Positions 19,401 through 31,400 of a stretch of DNA of 64,000 nt are shown in pieces; position 1 is the first letter of the stretch, and each line of letters starts with the position of its first letter. The notes under the pieces are model-generated. The model searched no databases. It was not told where the DNA came from and was given only the letters and a program-made list of their open reading frames with translations. The position numbers and the translations under genes are program-made. This stretch comes from Halomonas sp. TD01 (GTDB lineage: Bacteria; Pseudomonadota; Gammaproteobacteria; Pseudomonadales; Halomonadaceae): the NCBI RefSeq assembly GCF_923868895.1, contig NZ_OV350343.1:3844001-3908000 (forward strand), given 5' to 3'.

Positions 19401-22400
19401 CAGCCCTGCAGCGAGCGTGCCACTGCTGTTAACGCCACCAGCGTTAATGGTTAGGTTGTCTGCTGCCGCAACGGTGCCCGTGTTGACCAGCGTCCCAGTA
19501 TCGAGGGTGGCATTGCCGCCTGCATAGACAGTGCCATCGGGGTTGGTGAGAGATTCGTGAAGCGTGATATCAAGGGCATTGCCTGCTAACAACTCACCCT
19601 GATTGTTGTCCAGGCTGAGTGCCTGTACCGTCAGGTCGCCTTGCTGGCTAGACAGGGTACTCTCGGTGTTATCAAGCCCCCCCTCTGCCTGAAGGGTTAG
19701 CTTCTCCTGGGTAACGACATTGGCCTGCCTGCTCGCCATATCACCACGGGCGGTAATATCAGCATTGTAGGCGCTCGTTTGGCTCTCACTCAGGTCAATA
19801 TTATCGCCGTCAAACGCAAGGCTGCCTGCCGCCAGATTGGTCCCAGTAGCGACCAAGTAACCAGTGGCAGTGACGCTAAGGGCACTGCCGTCTTCAGCAA
19901 ACTCATTGAGCTTGCCATCGCTATTCAGCCCTGCAGCGAGCGTGCCACTGCTGTTAACGCCGCCAGCGTTAATGGTTAGATCATCCGCTGCCGCAACGGT
20001 GCCGGTGTTCGCCAGTGACCCTGTGTCGAGAGTGACATTGCCGCCTGCATAGATGGTGCCATCGGTGTTGCTCAAGGCGTCAATGACGGAGACTGCCAAG
20101 CTGTTGCCCGCCAACAGGGTGCCCTGTTCGTTAGTCAAACCGAGAGTGCTCACACTTAGATCGCCCTGCTGGCTTGATAGGATGCCACCGGTGTTATCTA
20201 GCCCCCCGTCGATTTGCAGCGTTAGGCTTTCCTGAGTGACAACATTGGCTTGCCAAGTGTCGAGATCACCACGGACAATTACATCAGCACTGTAAGCGCT
20301 GGTCTGGCTCTCACTCAGATCGAGATTCTCACCGTCCAGAGTAAGCGTGCCTGCAGCCAAGTTAGTGCCGGTGGCACTTAGGTCGTTACGGGTGCTGACG
20401 TTTAGCGCGCTACCATCTTGGGCGAATCCCTTGAGAGTGCCATCTGCGTTGAGGCCCGCAGCCAGCGTCCCTGTACTCTCAACGCCGCCAGCGTTAATGG
20501 TTAGGTTGTCTGCTGCCGCAACGGTGCCCGTGTTGATCAACGTACCGGTATCGAAGATGGCATTGCCGCCTGCATAGACGGTGCCGTCGGTGTTGCTGAG
20601 GGATTCGCTAAGAGCCAGCTCTAGGGCATCACCTGCCAGCAGTTCGCCCTGTTCGTTGTTCAGACTCAACGCTTGTACGCTCAGGTCGCCTTGCTGACTG
20701 GACAGGGTCCCCTCAGTGTTATCAATCGCACCTTCAGCTTGCAGGGTTAAGTTTTCTTGAGTGACGACATTGGCCTGCCAGGTGTCGATATCACCACGGG
20801 CGGTGATACGCGTATCAAAGGCACTGGTCTGGCTCTCACTCAGATCGACATTACCACCCTCCAGGGTCAGCGATCCCGCAGCTAAGTTGGTGCCGGTAGC
20901 ACTCAAATCACCACTGGTGGTGACACGCAGTGCGGCACCATTTTCGTCAAACGTGTTGAGGCTGCCATCGCTATTCAGACCAGCGGCCAAGGTGCCGCTG
21001 CTATCGACGCTGGCGGCGTCGATAGCTAGATTATCAGCGGCGGCAATGGTGCCAGTATTGGTCAGTGCATCAGTGTCTAAAGTGACGTTTTTGCCGGCGT
21101 AGACGGTGCCATCAGTGTTGCTTAGGGTTTCGTTGAGAGCAATCGACAGGTTCTTACCAGCCAATAACTCACCCTGCTCGTTACTCAGGCTAAGTGCCTG
21201 AACACTTAGGTTGCCCACTTGGTTAGACAAGGTACCTGCTGTGTTATCCAGCGCACCACTAGCTTGTAGCGACAAATCTTCCTGGATAACTATGTTGGCT
21301 TGCCCGCTCGCCAAATCACCTCGAGCCGTAATATCAGCGCGGTAGGCACTGGTCTGGCTCTCACTCAGATCGACATTCTCACCGTCCAGAGTAAGCGTAC
21401 CTGCAGCCAAGTTAGTGCCGGTAGCACTCAAATCACCGCTGGTGGTGACACGCAGTGCGGCACCATTTTCGTCAAACGTGTTGAGACTGCCATCGCGTTT
21501 CAGGCCCGCCGCTAGAGTGCCGCTGCTAGTAACGCTGGCAGCATCAATAGTCAGGTCATCCGCTGCGGCAACGGTACCAGTATTAGTAAGCACACCGACA
21601 TCGAGGGAGGCATTGCCGCCTGCATAGACGGTGCCGTCGGTGTTGTTGAGGGATTCGCTAAGAGTCACCTCTAGGGTATCACCTGCCAGCAGTTCGCTCT
21701 GTTCGTTGTTCAGACTCACCGCTTGTACGCTCAGGTCGCCTTGCTGACTGGACAGGGTCCCCTCAGTGTTATCAATCGCCCCTTCAGCCTGCAGGGTTAA
21801 GTTTTTCTGAGTCACAACATTGGCTTGCCAGGTGTCGAGATCACCACGGGCACTGACATCAGAACTGTAAGCGCTGGTCTGGCTCTTACTCAGATCGACA
21901 TTACCACCCTCCAGGGTCAGCGATCCCGCAGCTAAGTTGGTGCCGGTAGCGCTCAGGTCACCGCTGGTGGTAACACGCAGTGCAGCACCATCAGCATCAA
22001 ACGCGTTAAGGCTGCCATCTTCGTTTAAGCCCGCGGCCAACGTCCCCGTGCTCGCAACGCTGACAGCGTCAATGGTCAGATCATCCGCTGCTGCAATCGT
22101 GCCAGTGTTCGTCAGTGATCCTGTGTCGAGAGTGGCGTTGCCACCCGCGTAAACAGTGCCACCGGTGTTGGTGAGAGATTCGTGAAGCGTGATATCAAGG
22201 GCGTTGCCCGCTATCAGCTCACCCTGATTGTTGTTTAGGCTGAGCGCCTGTACCGTCAGGTCGCCTTGCTGACTTGATAGGATGCCACCGGTGTTATCAA
22301 GCCCCCCCTCTGCCTGAAGGGTTAGCTTCTCCTGGATAACCACATTGGCTTGCCTGCTCGCCTGGTCGCCACGGGCGATAATATCAGCATTGTAGGCGCT

Positions 22401-25400
22401 CGTTTGGCTCTTACTCAGGTCAATATTATCGCCGTCAAACGCAAGGCTGCCTGCCGCCAGATTGGTCCCAGTAGCGACCAAGTCACCAGTGGTAGTGACG
22501 CTAAGGGCACTGCCGTCTTCAGCAAACTCATTGAGCTTGCCATCGCTATTCAGCCCTGCAGCGAGCGTGCCACTGCTGTTAACGCCGCTAGCGTTAATGG
22601 TTAGGTTGTCTGCTGCTGCAACGGTGCCCGTGTTGATCAGCGTAGCGGTATCGAGGGTGGCATTGCCGCCTGCATAGACAGTGCCATCGTTGTTGGTGAG
22701 AGATTCGTGAAGCGTGATATCAAGGGCGTTGCCTGCTAACAACTCACCCTGGTCGTTGCTCAGGCTAAGTGCTTGAACACTTAGGTCGCCCACTTGACTG
22801 GACAAAGTACCTGCCGTGTTATCAATCGCGCCTTCAGCCTGCAGGGTTAAGTTTTCCTGAGTCACAACATTGGCTTGCCAGGTGTCGATATCACCACGGG
22901 CGGTGATACGCGTATCAAAGGCACTGGTCTGGCTCTCACTCAGATCGACATTCTCACCGTCCAGAGTAAGCGTGCCTGCAGCCAAGTTAGTGCCGGTAGC
23001 ACTCAAATCACCACTGGTGGTGACACGCAGTGCGGCACCATTCGCGTCAAACGTGTTGAGGCTGCCATCGCTATTCAGACCCGCGGCCAAGGTGCCGCTG
23101 CTATCGACGCTGGCGGCGTCGATAGCTAGATTATCAGCGGCGGCAATGGTGCCAGTATTGGTCAGTGCTTCAGTATCCAAGGCGGCGTTGCCACCTGCGT
23201 AGACAGTGCCTTCTGTATTAGCCAGGCTGATCGCCTGCAGACTCAAATCGCCCTGTTCGCTGTATAGCGTGCCTCGGCGGTTATCAATGGCCTCCGCTGC
23301 TTCGAGGGTGGTATTGCCACCCGCATAGACAGTGCCATCAGTGTTGTTGAGGCTAAACACCTGCACACTTAGATCACCGTGTTCACTGGACAAGGTACCC
23401 TCAGTGTTATCCAGGGCACCGCCTGACTGGAGTGATAAGCTCTCTTGAGTGACGATGTTGGCTTGCCCGCTCGCCAAATCACCTCGAGCCGTAATATCAG
23501 CGCGGTAGGCACTGGTCTGGCTCTCACTCAGATCGACATTCTCACCGTCCAGAGTAAGCGTACCTGCAGCCAAGTTAGTGCCGGTAGCACTCAAATCACC
23601 ACTGGTGGTGACACGCAGTGCGGCACCATTTTCGTCAAACGTGTTGAGGCTGCCATCGCTATTCAGACCAGCGGCCAAGGTGCCGCTGCTATCGACGCTG
23701 GCGGCGTCGATAGCTAGATTATCAGCGGCGGCAATGGTGCCAGTATTGGTCAGCGCAGCAGTGTCTAAAGTGACGTTTTTGCCAGCGTAGACGGTGCCAT
23801 CAGTGTTGCTTAGGGATTCGCTAAGAGTCACCTCTAGGGTATCACCTGCCAGCAGTTCGCTCTGTTCGTTGTTCAGACTCACCGCTTGTACGCTCAGGTC
23901 GCCTTGCTGACTGGACAGGGTCCCCTCAGTGTTATCAATCGCCCCTTCAGCCTGCAGGGTTAAGTTTTTCTGAGTCACAACATTGGCTTGCCAGGTGTCG
24001 ATATCACCACGGGCGGTGATACGCGTATCAAAGGCACTGGTCTGGCTCTCACTCAGATCGACATTCTCACCGTCCAGGGTAAGCGTACCTGCAGCCAAGT
24101 TAGTGCCGGTAGCACTCAAATCACCACTGGTGGTGACACGCAGTGCGGCACCATTTTCGTCAAACGTGTTGAGGCTGCCATCGCTACTCAGACCTGCCGC
24201 TAGGGTGCCGCTGCTAGTAACGCTGGTGGCGTTAATGGTCACATTATCAGCAGCGGCAACAGTACCAGTGTTGGTAAGCCCACCGACATCGAGGGAGGCA
24301 TTGCCGCCTGCATAGACGGTGCCGTCGGTGTTGCTTAGGGTTTCGTTGAGAGCAATCGACAGGTTCTTACCAGCCAATAACTCACCCTGCTCGTTACTCA
24401 GGCTAAGTGCCTGAACACTTAGGTTGCCCACTTGGCTAGACAAGGTACCTGCTGTGTTATCCAGCGCACCACTAGCTTGTAGCGACAAATCTTCCTGGAT
24501 AACTATGTTGGCTTGCCCGCTCGCCAAATCACCTCGAGCCGTAATATCAGCGCGGTAGGCACTGGTCTGGCTCTCACTCAGATCGACATTCTCACCGTCC
24601 AGAGTAAGCGTACCTGCAGCCAAGTTAGTGCCGGTAGCACTCAAATCACCACTGGTGGTGACACGCAGTGCGGCACCATTTTCGTCAAACGTGTTGAGGC
24701 TGCCATCGCTATTCAGACCCGCGGCCAAGTTGCCGCTGCTATCGACGCTGGCGGCGTCGATAGCTAGATTATCAGCGGCGGCAATGGTGCCAGTATTGGT
24801 CAGTGCATCAGTGTCTAAAGTGACGTTTTTGCCAGCGTAGACGGTGCCATCAGTGTTGCTTAGGGTTTCGTTGAGAGCAATCGACAGGTTCTTACCAGCC
24901 AATAACTCACCCTGCTCGTTACTCAGGCTAAGTGCCTGAACACTCAGGTTGCCTTTCTGGCTAGAAAGGGTACCCTCGGCATTGTTGAACGCCCCCTTAA
25001 CTTGCAGCGTTAAGTTTTCCTGGGTGACGACATTGGCTTGCCCGCTCGTCAAATCACCTTGAGCCGTAATATCAACCCGGTAGGCGCTAGTCTGGCTCTT
25101 ACTCAGATCGACATGGTCGCCGTCTAAGGTCAGGTTACCTGATGCAATATTCGTACCAGTGGCGCTGAGATCACCATCAGTGATGATGCTAAGGGCGCTA
25201 CCGTCTTCGGCAAATGCTTTTAAGGTGCCGTCTTCGCTGTTCAAGCCAGCTGCCAACGTGCCCGTGCTATCGATGCTGGCGGCGTTAATGGTCACATTAC
25301 CAGCAGCGGCAACAGTACCAGTATTGGTAAGCTCACCGACATCGAGGGAGGCATTGCCGCCTGCATAGACGGTGCCGTCGGTGTTGCTGAGGGCTTCGCT

Positions 25401-28400
25401 AAGAGCCACCTCTAGGGTATCACCTGCCAGCAATTCGCCCTGTTCGTTGTTCAGACTCACCGCTTGTACGCTCAGGTCGCCTTGCTGACTTGATAGGATG
25501 CCACCGGTGTTATCAAGCCCCCCCTCTGCCTGAAGGGTTAGCTTCTCCTGGATAACCACATTGGCTTGCCTGCTCGCCTGGTCGCCACGGGCGATAATAT
25601 CAGCATTGTAGGCGCTCGTTTGGCTCTTACTCAGGTCAATATTATCGCCGTCAAACGCAAGGCTGCCTGCCGCCAAGTTAGTGCCGGTAGCACTCAAATC
25701 ACCACTGGTGGTGACACGCAGTGCGGCACCATTCGCGTCAAACGTGTTGAGGCTGCCATCGCTATTCAGACCCGCGGCCAAGGTGCCGCTGCTATCGACG
25801 CTGGCGGCGTCGATAGCTAGATTATCAGCGGCGGCAATGGTGCCAGTATTGGTCAGTGCTTCAGTATCCAAGGCGGCGTTGCCACCTGCGTAGACAGTGC
25901 CTTCTGTATTAGCCAGGCTGATCGCCTGCAGACTCAAATCGCCCTGTTCGCTGTATAGCGTGCCTCGGCGGTTATCAATGGCCTCCGCTGCTTCGAGGGT
26001 GGTATTGCCACCCGCATAGACAGTGCCATCAGTGTTGTTGAGGCTAAACACCTGCACACTTAGATCACCGTGTTCACTGGACAAGGTACCCTCAGTGTTA
26101 TCCAGGGCACCGCCTGACTGGAGTGATAAGCTCTCTTGAGTGACGATGTTGGCTTGCCCGCTCGCCAAATCACCTCGAGCCGTAATATCAGCGCGGTAGG
26201 CACTGGTCTGGCTCTCACTCAGATCGACATTCTCACCGTCCAGAGTAAGCGTACCTGCAGCCAAGTTAGTGCCGGTAGCACTCAAATCACCACTGGTGGT
26301 GACACGCAGTGCGGCACCATTTTCGTCAAACGTGTTGAGACTGCCATCGCGTTTCAGGCCCGCCGCTAGAGTGCCGCTGCTAGTAACGCTGGCAGCATCA
26401 ATAGTCAGGTCATCCGCTGCGGCAACGGTACCAGTATTAGTAAGCACACCGACATCGAGGGAGGCATTGCCGCCTGCATAGACGGTGCCGTCGGTGTTGT
26501 TGAGGGATTCGCTAAGAGTCACCTCTAGGGTATCACCTGCCAGCAGTTCGCTCTGTTCGTTGTTCAGACTCACCGCTTGTACGCTCAGGTCGCCTTGCTG
26601 ACTGGACAGGGTCCCCTCAGTGTTATCAATCGCCCCTTCAGCCTGCAGGGTTAAGTTTTTCTGAGTCACAACATTGGCTTGCCAGGTGTCGAGATCACCA
26701 CGGGCACTGACATCAGAACTGTAAGCGCTGGTCTGGCTCTTACTCAGATCGACATTCTCACCGTCCAGGGTAAGCGTACCTGCAGCCAAGTTAGTGCCGG
26801 TAGCACTCAAATCACCACTGGTGGTGACACGCAGTGCGGCACCATTTTCGTCAAACGTGTTGAGGCTGCCATCGCTACTCAGACCTGCCGCTAGGGTGCC
26901 GCTGCTAGTAACGCTGGTGGCGTTAATGGTCACATTATCAGCAGCGGCAACAGTACCAGTGTTGGTAAGCCCACCGACATCGAGGGAGGCATTGCCGCCT
27001 GCATAGACGGTGCCGTCGGTGTTGCTGAGGGCTTCGCTAAGAGCCACCTCTAGGGTATCACCTGCCAGCAATTCGCCCTGTTCGTTGTTCAGACTCACCG
27101 CTTGTACGCTCAGGTCGCCTTGCTGACTGGACAGGGTCCCCTCAGTGTTATCAATCGCCCCTTCAGCCTGCAGGGTTAAGTTTTTCTGAGTCACAACATT
27201 GGCTTGCCAGGTGTCGATATCACCACGAGCGGTGATACGCGTATCAAAGGCACTGGTCTGGCTCTCACTCAGATCGACATTCTCACCGTCCAGGGTAAGC
27301 GTACCTGCAGCCAAGTTAGTGCCGGTAGCACTCAAATCACCACTGGTGGTGACACGCAGTGCGGCACCATTTTCGTCAAACGTGTTGAGGCTGCCATCGC
27401 TATTCAGACCTGCCGCTAGGGTGCCGCTGCTAGTAACGATGGTGGCGTTAATGGTCACATTATCAGCAGCAGCAACAGTACCGGTGTTGGTAAGCTCACC
27501 GACATCGAGGGAGGCATTGCCGCCTGCATAGACGGTGCCGTCGGTGTTGTTGAGGGATTCGCTAAGAGCCACCTCTAAGGCATCACTTGCCAGCAGCTCG
27601 CCCTGGTCGTTGTTCAGACTCACCGCTTGTACGCTCAGGTCGCCTTGCTGACTGGACAAAGTACCTGCCGTGTTATCAATCGCGCCTTCAGCCTGAAGGG
27701 TTAAGTTTTCCTGAGTCACAACATTGGCTTGCCAGGTGTCGATATCACCACGGGCGGTGATACGCGTATCAAAGGCACTGGTCTGGCTCTCACTCAGATC
27801 GACATTCTCACCGTCCAGAGTAAGCGTGCCTGCAGCCAAGTTAGTGCCGGTCGCGCTCAGGTCACCGCTGGTGGTGACACGCAGTGCGGCACCATTCGCG
27901 TCAAACGTGTTGAGGCTGCCATCGCTATTCAGACCCGCGGCCAAGGTGCCGCTGCTATCGACGCTGGCGGCGTCGATAGCTAGATTATCAGCGGCGGCAA
28001 TGGTGCCAGTATTGGTCAGTGCTTCAGTATCCAAGGCGGCGTTGCCACCTGCGTAGACAGTGCCTTCTGTATTAGCCAGGCTGATCGCCTGCAGACTCAA
28101 ATCGCCCTGTTCGCTGTATAGCGTGCCTCGGCGGTTATCAATGGCCTCCGCTGCTTCGAGGGTGGTATTGCCACCCGCATAGACAGTGCCATCAGTGTTG
28201 TTGAGGCTCAACACCTGCACACTTAGATCACCGTGTTCACTGGACAAGGTACCCTCAGTGTTATCCAGGGCACCGCCTGACTGGAGTGATAAGCTCTCTT
28301 GAGTGACGATGTTGGCTTGCCCGCTCGCCAGATCACCTTTTGCGGTGACATGAGCATCAAAAGCGCTGGTCTGACTCTCGCTCAGATCGACATTGCCACC

Positions 28401-31400
28401 CTTTAGGGTCAGCGAACCCGCTGCCAAGTTAGTGCCAGTAGCGCTCAGGTCACCGCTGGTGGTGACACGCACTGAAGCACCATCCGCGTCAAACGTGTTG
28501 AGACTTCCATCGCGTTTCAGGCCTGCCGCCAGAGTGCCGCTGCTAGTAACGCTGGCAGCATCAATAGTCAGGTTATCGGCCGCCGCGATAGCACCAGTGT
28601 TCGTCAGCGCACCAGTATTGAGAATAGCGTTACCATCGGCGTAGACAGTGCCGTCGGTGTTGCTTAGGGCTTCGCTAAGAGCCACCTCTAGGGCATCACC
28701 TGCTAGCAGTTCGCCCTGTTCGTTGTTCAGACTCAACGCTTGTACGCTCAGGTCGCCTTGCTGACTGGACAGGATCCCCTCAGTGTTATCAATCGCGCCT
28801 TCAGCCTGCAGGGTTAAGTTTTCCTGAGTCACAACATTGGCTTGCCAGGTGTCGAGTTTTCCCTGGGCGACAATGTCAGAACTGTGAGCGCTGGTCTGGC
28901 TCTCACTCAGATCGACATTGCCACCATCCAGCGTCAAATTACCCGACGCTAGGTTGGTACCGGTAGCGGTTAGATCGCCGGCGGTCGTTACGTCGAGAAC
29001 CCCGCCGTCGTTGGCGAATGCCTTCAGGGTGCCATCTTGGTTCAGGCCAGCCGCTAGAGTGCCGCTGCTGAGCACATTGACAGCACTAATCGTCACGTCA
29101 TCGGCTGCAGCAACAGTCCCCGAGCTGGCGAGTGTGCCGATATCTAGGGTGACGCTTCCACCTGCATAGACGCTACCATCGGTGTTGTTAAGCGTGTCGC
29201 TAAGAGTGGCCTCAAGACTGTTGCCTGCTAACAGCTCACCCTGATCGTTGTTCAGACTCAGCGCCTGCACTCTTAGATCACCGTCTTCACTGGACAAAGT
29301 ACCCTCAGTGTTATCCAGTGTACCGCCAGACTGTAGCGATAGGTCGTTCTGGGCAACCACATTGGCTTGCCCACTCGCCAGATCACCACGCGCCAGAATA
29401 CCAGAGCGATAGGCGCTGGTCTGGCTCTCACTCAGATCGACACTCTCACCGTCCAGAGTAAGCGTGCCTGCAGCCAAGTTAGTGCCGGTGGCGACTAGGT
29501 CATCAGTCGTGGTAACGCGCAGTACAGCTCCATTAGCATCAAACGGCTTGAGACTGCCATCGCGTTTCAGGCCCGCCGCCAGAGTGCCGCTGCTATCGAT
29601 GCTGGCGGCGTCGATAGCTAGATTATCAGCGGCGGCGATGGAACCAGTATTGGTCAGCGCACCAGTGCCTAAAGTGGCGTTTTTGCCAGCGTAGACGGTG
29701 CCATCAGTGTTGCTTAGGGTTTCGTTGAGAGCAATCGACAGGTTCTTACCAGCCAATAACTCACCCTGCGCGTTACTCAGGCTAAGTGCCTGGATACTCA
29801 GGTCGCCTTGCTGGCTAGATAAGGAGCCCTCTGTGTTATCCAGACCGCCACCGGCCTGGAGCGATAAGTTTTCCTTGGTAACGACATTGGCTTGCCAGGT
29901 GTCGATGTCACCACGGGCAGTGATATGCGTATCAAAAGCACTGGTCTGGCTCTCACTCAGATCGACATTGCCACCGTCCAGCGTCAAATTACCCGACGCT
30001 AGGTTGGTACCGGTAGCGGTTAGATCGCCGGCGGTCGTTACGTCGAGAACCTCGCCGCCGAAGGTGAATGCCTTCAGGGTGCCATCTTGGTTCAGGCCAG
30101 CTGCTAGAGTGCCACTGCTGTGCACATTGGCAGCACTAATTGTCACGTCATCGGCTGCAGCAATAGTGCCAGAGTTGGTGAGTGTGCCGGTATCTAGGGT
30201 GACGTTTCCACCCGCGTAGACGGTGCCGTCGGTGTTGTTAAGGCTCAACACCTGGACACTTAGATCACCTTGCTCACTGGACAAGGTGCCATCAGTGTTA
30301 TCCAGAGCACCGCCCGACTGGAGCGATAAACTCTCTTGAGCAACAATGCTGGCCTGCCAAGTCGCCAGATCACCACGCGCCGCAATATCAGCGCGATAAG
30401 CGCTGGTCTGGCTATCGCTGAGGTCAACATGGTCACCATTAAGAGTCAACGCGCCTGCAACCAAGTTAGTGCCGGAGGTGCTCAGCTCTCCAGTGGCGGT
30501 GACGCGCAGCTCAGCACCGTTAGCATCAAACGGTTTGAGACTGCCGTCGCTATTCAGACCCGCGGCCAGGGTGCCGCTGCTATCGATGCTGGCGACATCA
30601 ATAGTCAAATCATCAGCTGCCGCGATGGTGCCGGTGTTGGTCAACGTAGTGATGTCTAGAGTGGCGTTTTTGCCAGCGTAGACGGTGCCATCAGTGTTGC
30701 TTAGGGTTTCGTTGAGAGCAATCGACAGGTTCTTACCAGCCAATAACTCACCCTGCGCGTTACTCAGGCTAAGTGCCTGGATACTCAGGTCGCCTTGCTG
30801 GCTGGCCAGGGTGCCCTTGGTATTGTCGAGCGCCCCGTCAGTACGGAGCAATAAGTTTTCCTGGGTGACAACATTGGCTTGCCAGGTGTCAATGTCACCA
30901 CGGGCAGTGATATGCGTATCAAAAGCACTGGTCTGGCTCTCACTCAGATCGACATTGTCACCGTTAAGGGTCAGCGTGCCTGCAGCCAAATTAGTACCGG
31001 TGGCGACCAGGTCATTAGACGTGGTAATGCGAAGTGCAGCACCATTAGCATCAAACGCGTTTAGGCTGCCATCTTCGTTTAAACCTGCAGCCAGGGTGCC
31101 GCTGCTATCGACGCTAGCTGCCTCAATATTCAAGTCATCAGCTGCCGCTATCGTACCAGTGTTAGTGAGGCTAGTAGCGACTGAAATTTGGGATTTATCA
31201 CCGGATTGAATTTCACCAGCATTGCTCAAATACTCAGCATTCAAGTGAAGCTCATCCTTGGCATAGAGTTGCGCTGCCGAACCTTGAATATGCTCTATAC
31301 TATTGAGCGTAACGGTGTCAGCCGATACCGACCCACCCGTTAGTTTTACTGTATTTACTTTTACATTGAGCCGATCCGACTGCAATGTACCAGAGGTGTT

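Noticed and set aside
17600..31200. Possible CRISPR or satellite array
   Set aside because: The period is 525 bp, the sequence is coding and in frame throughout, and there are no short repeat/unique spacer units.
19779..31209. Many plus-strand open frames of 60-174 codons repeating the same sequence
   Set aside because: They recur with the 525-bp period of cdiA and are antisense shadows of its repeats.
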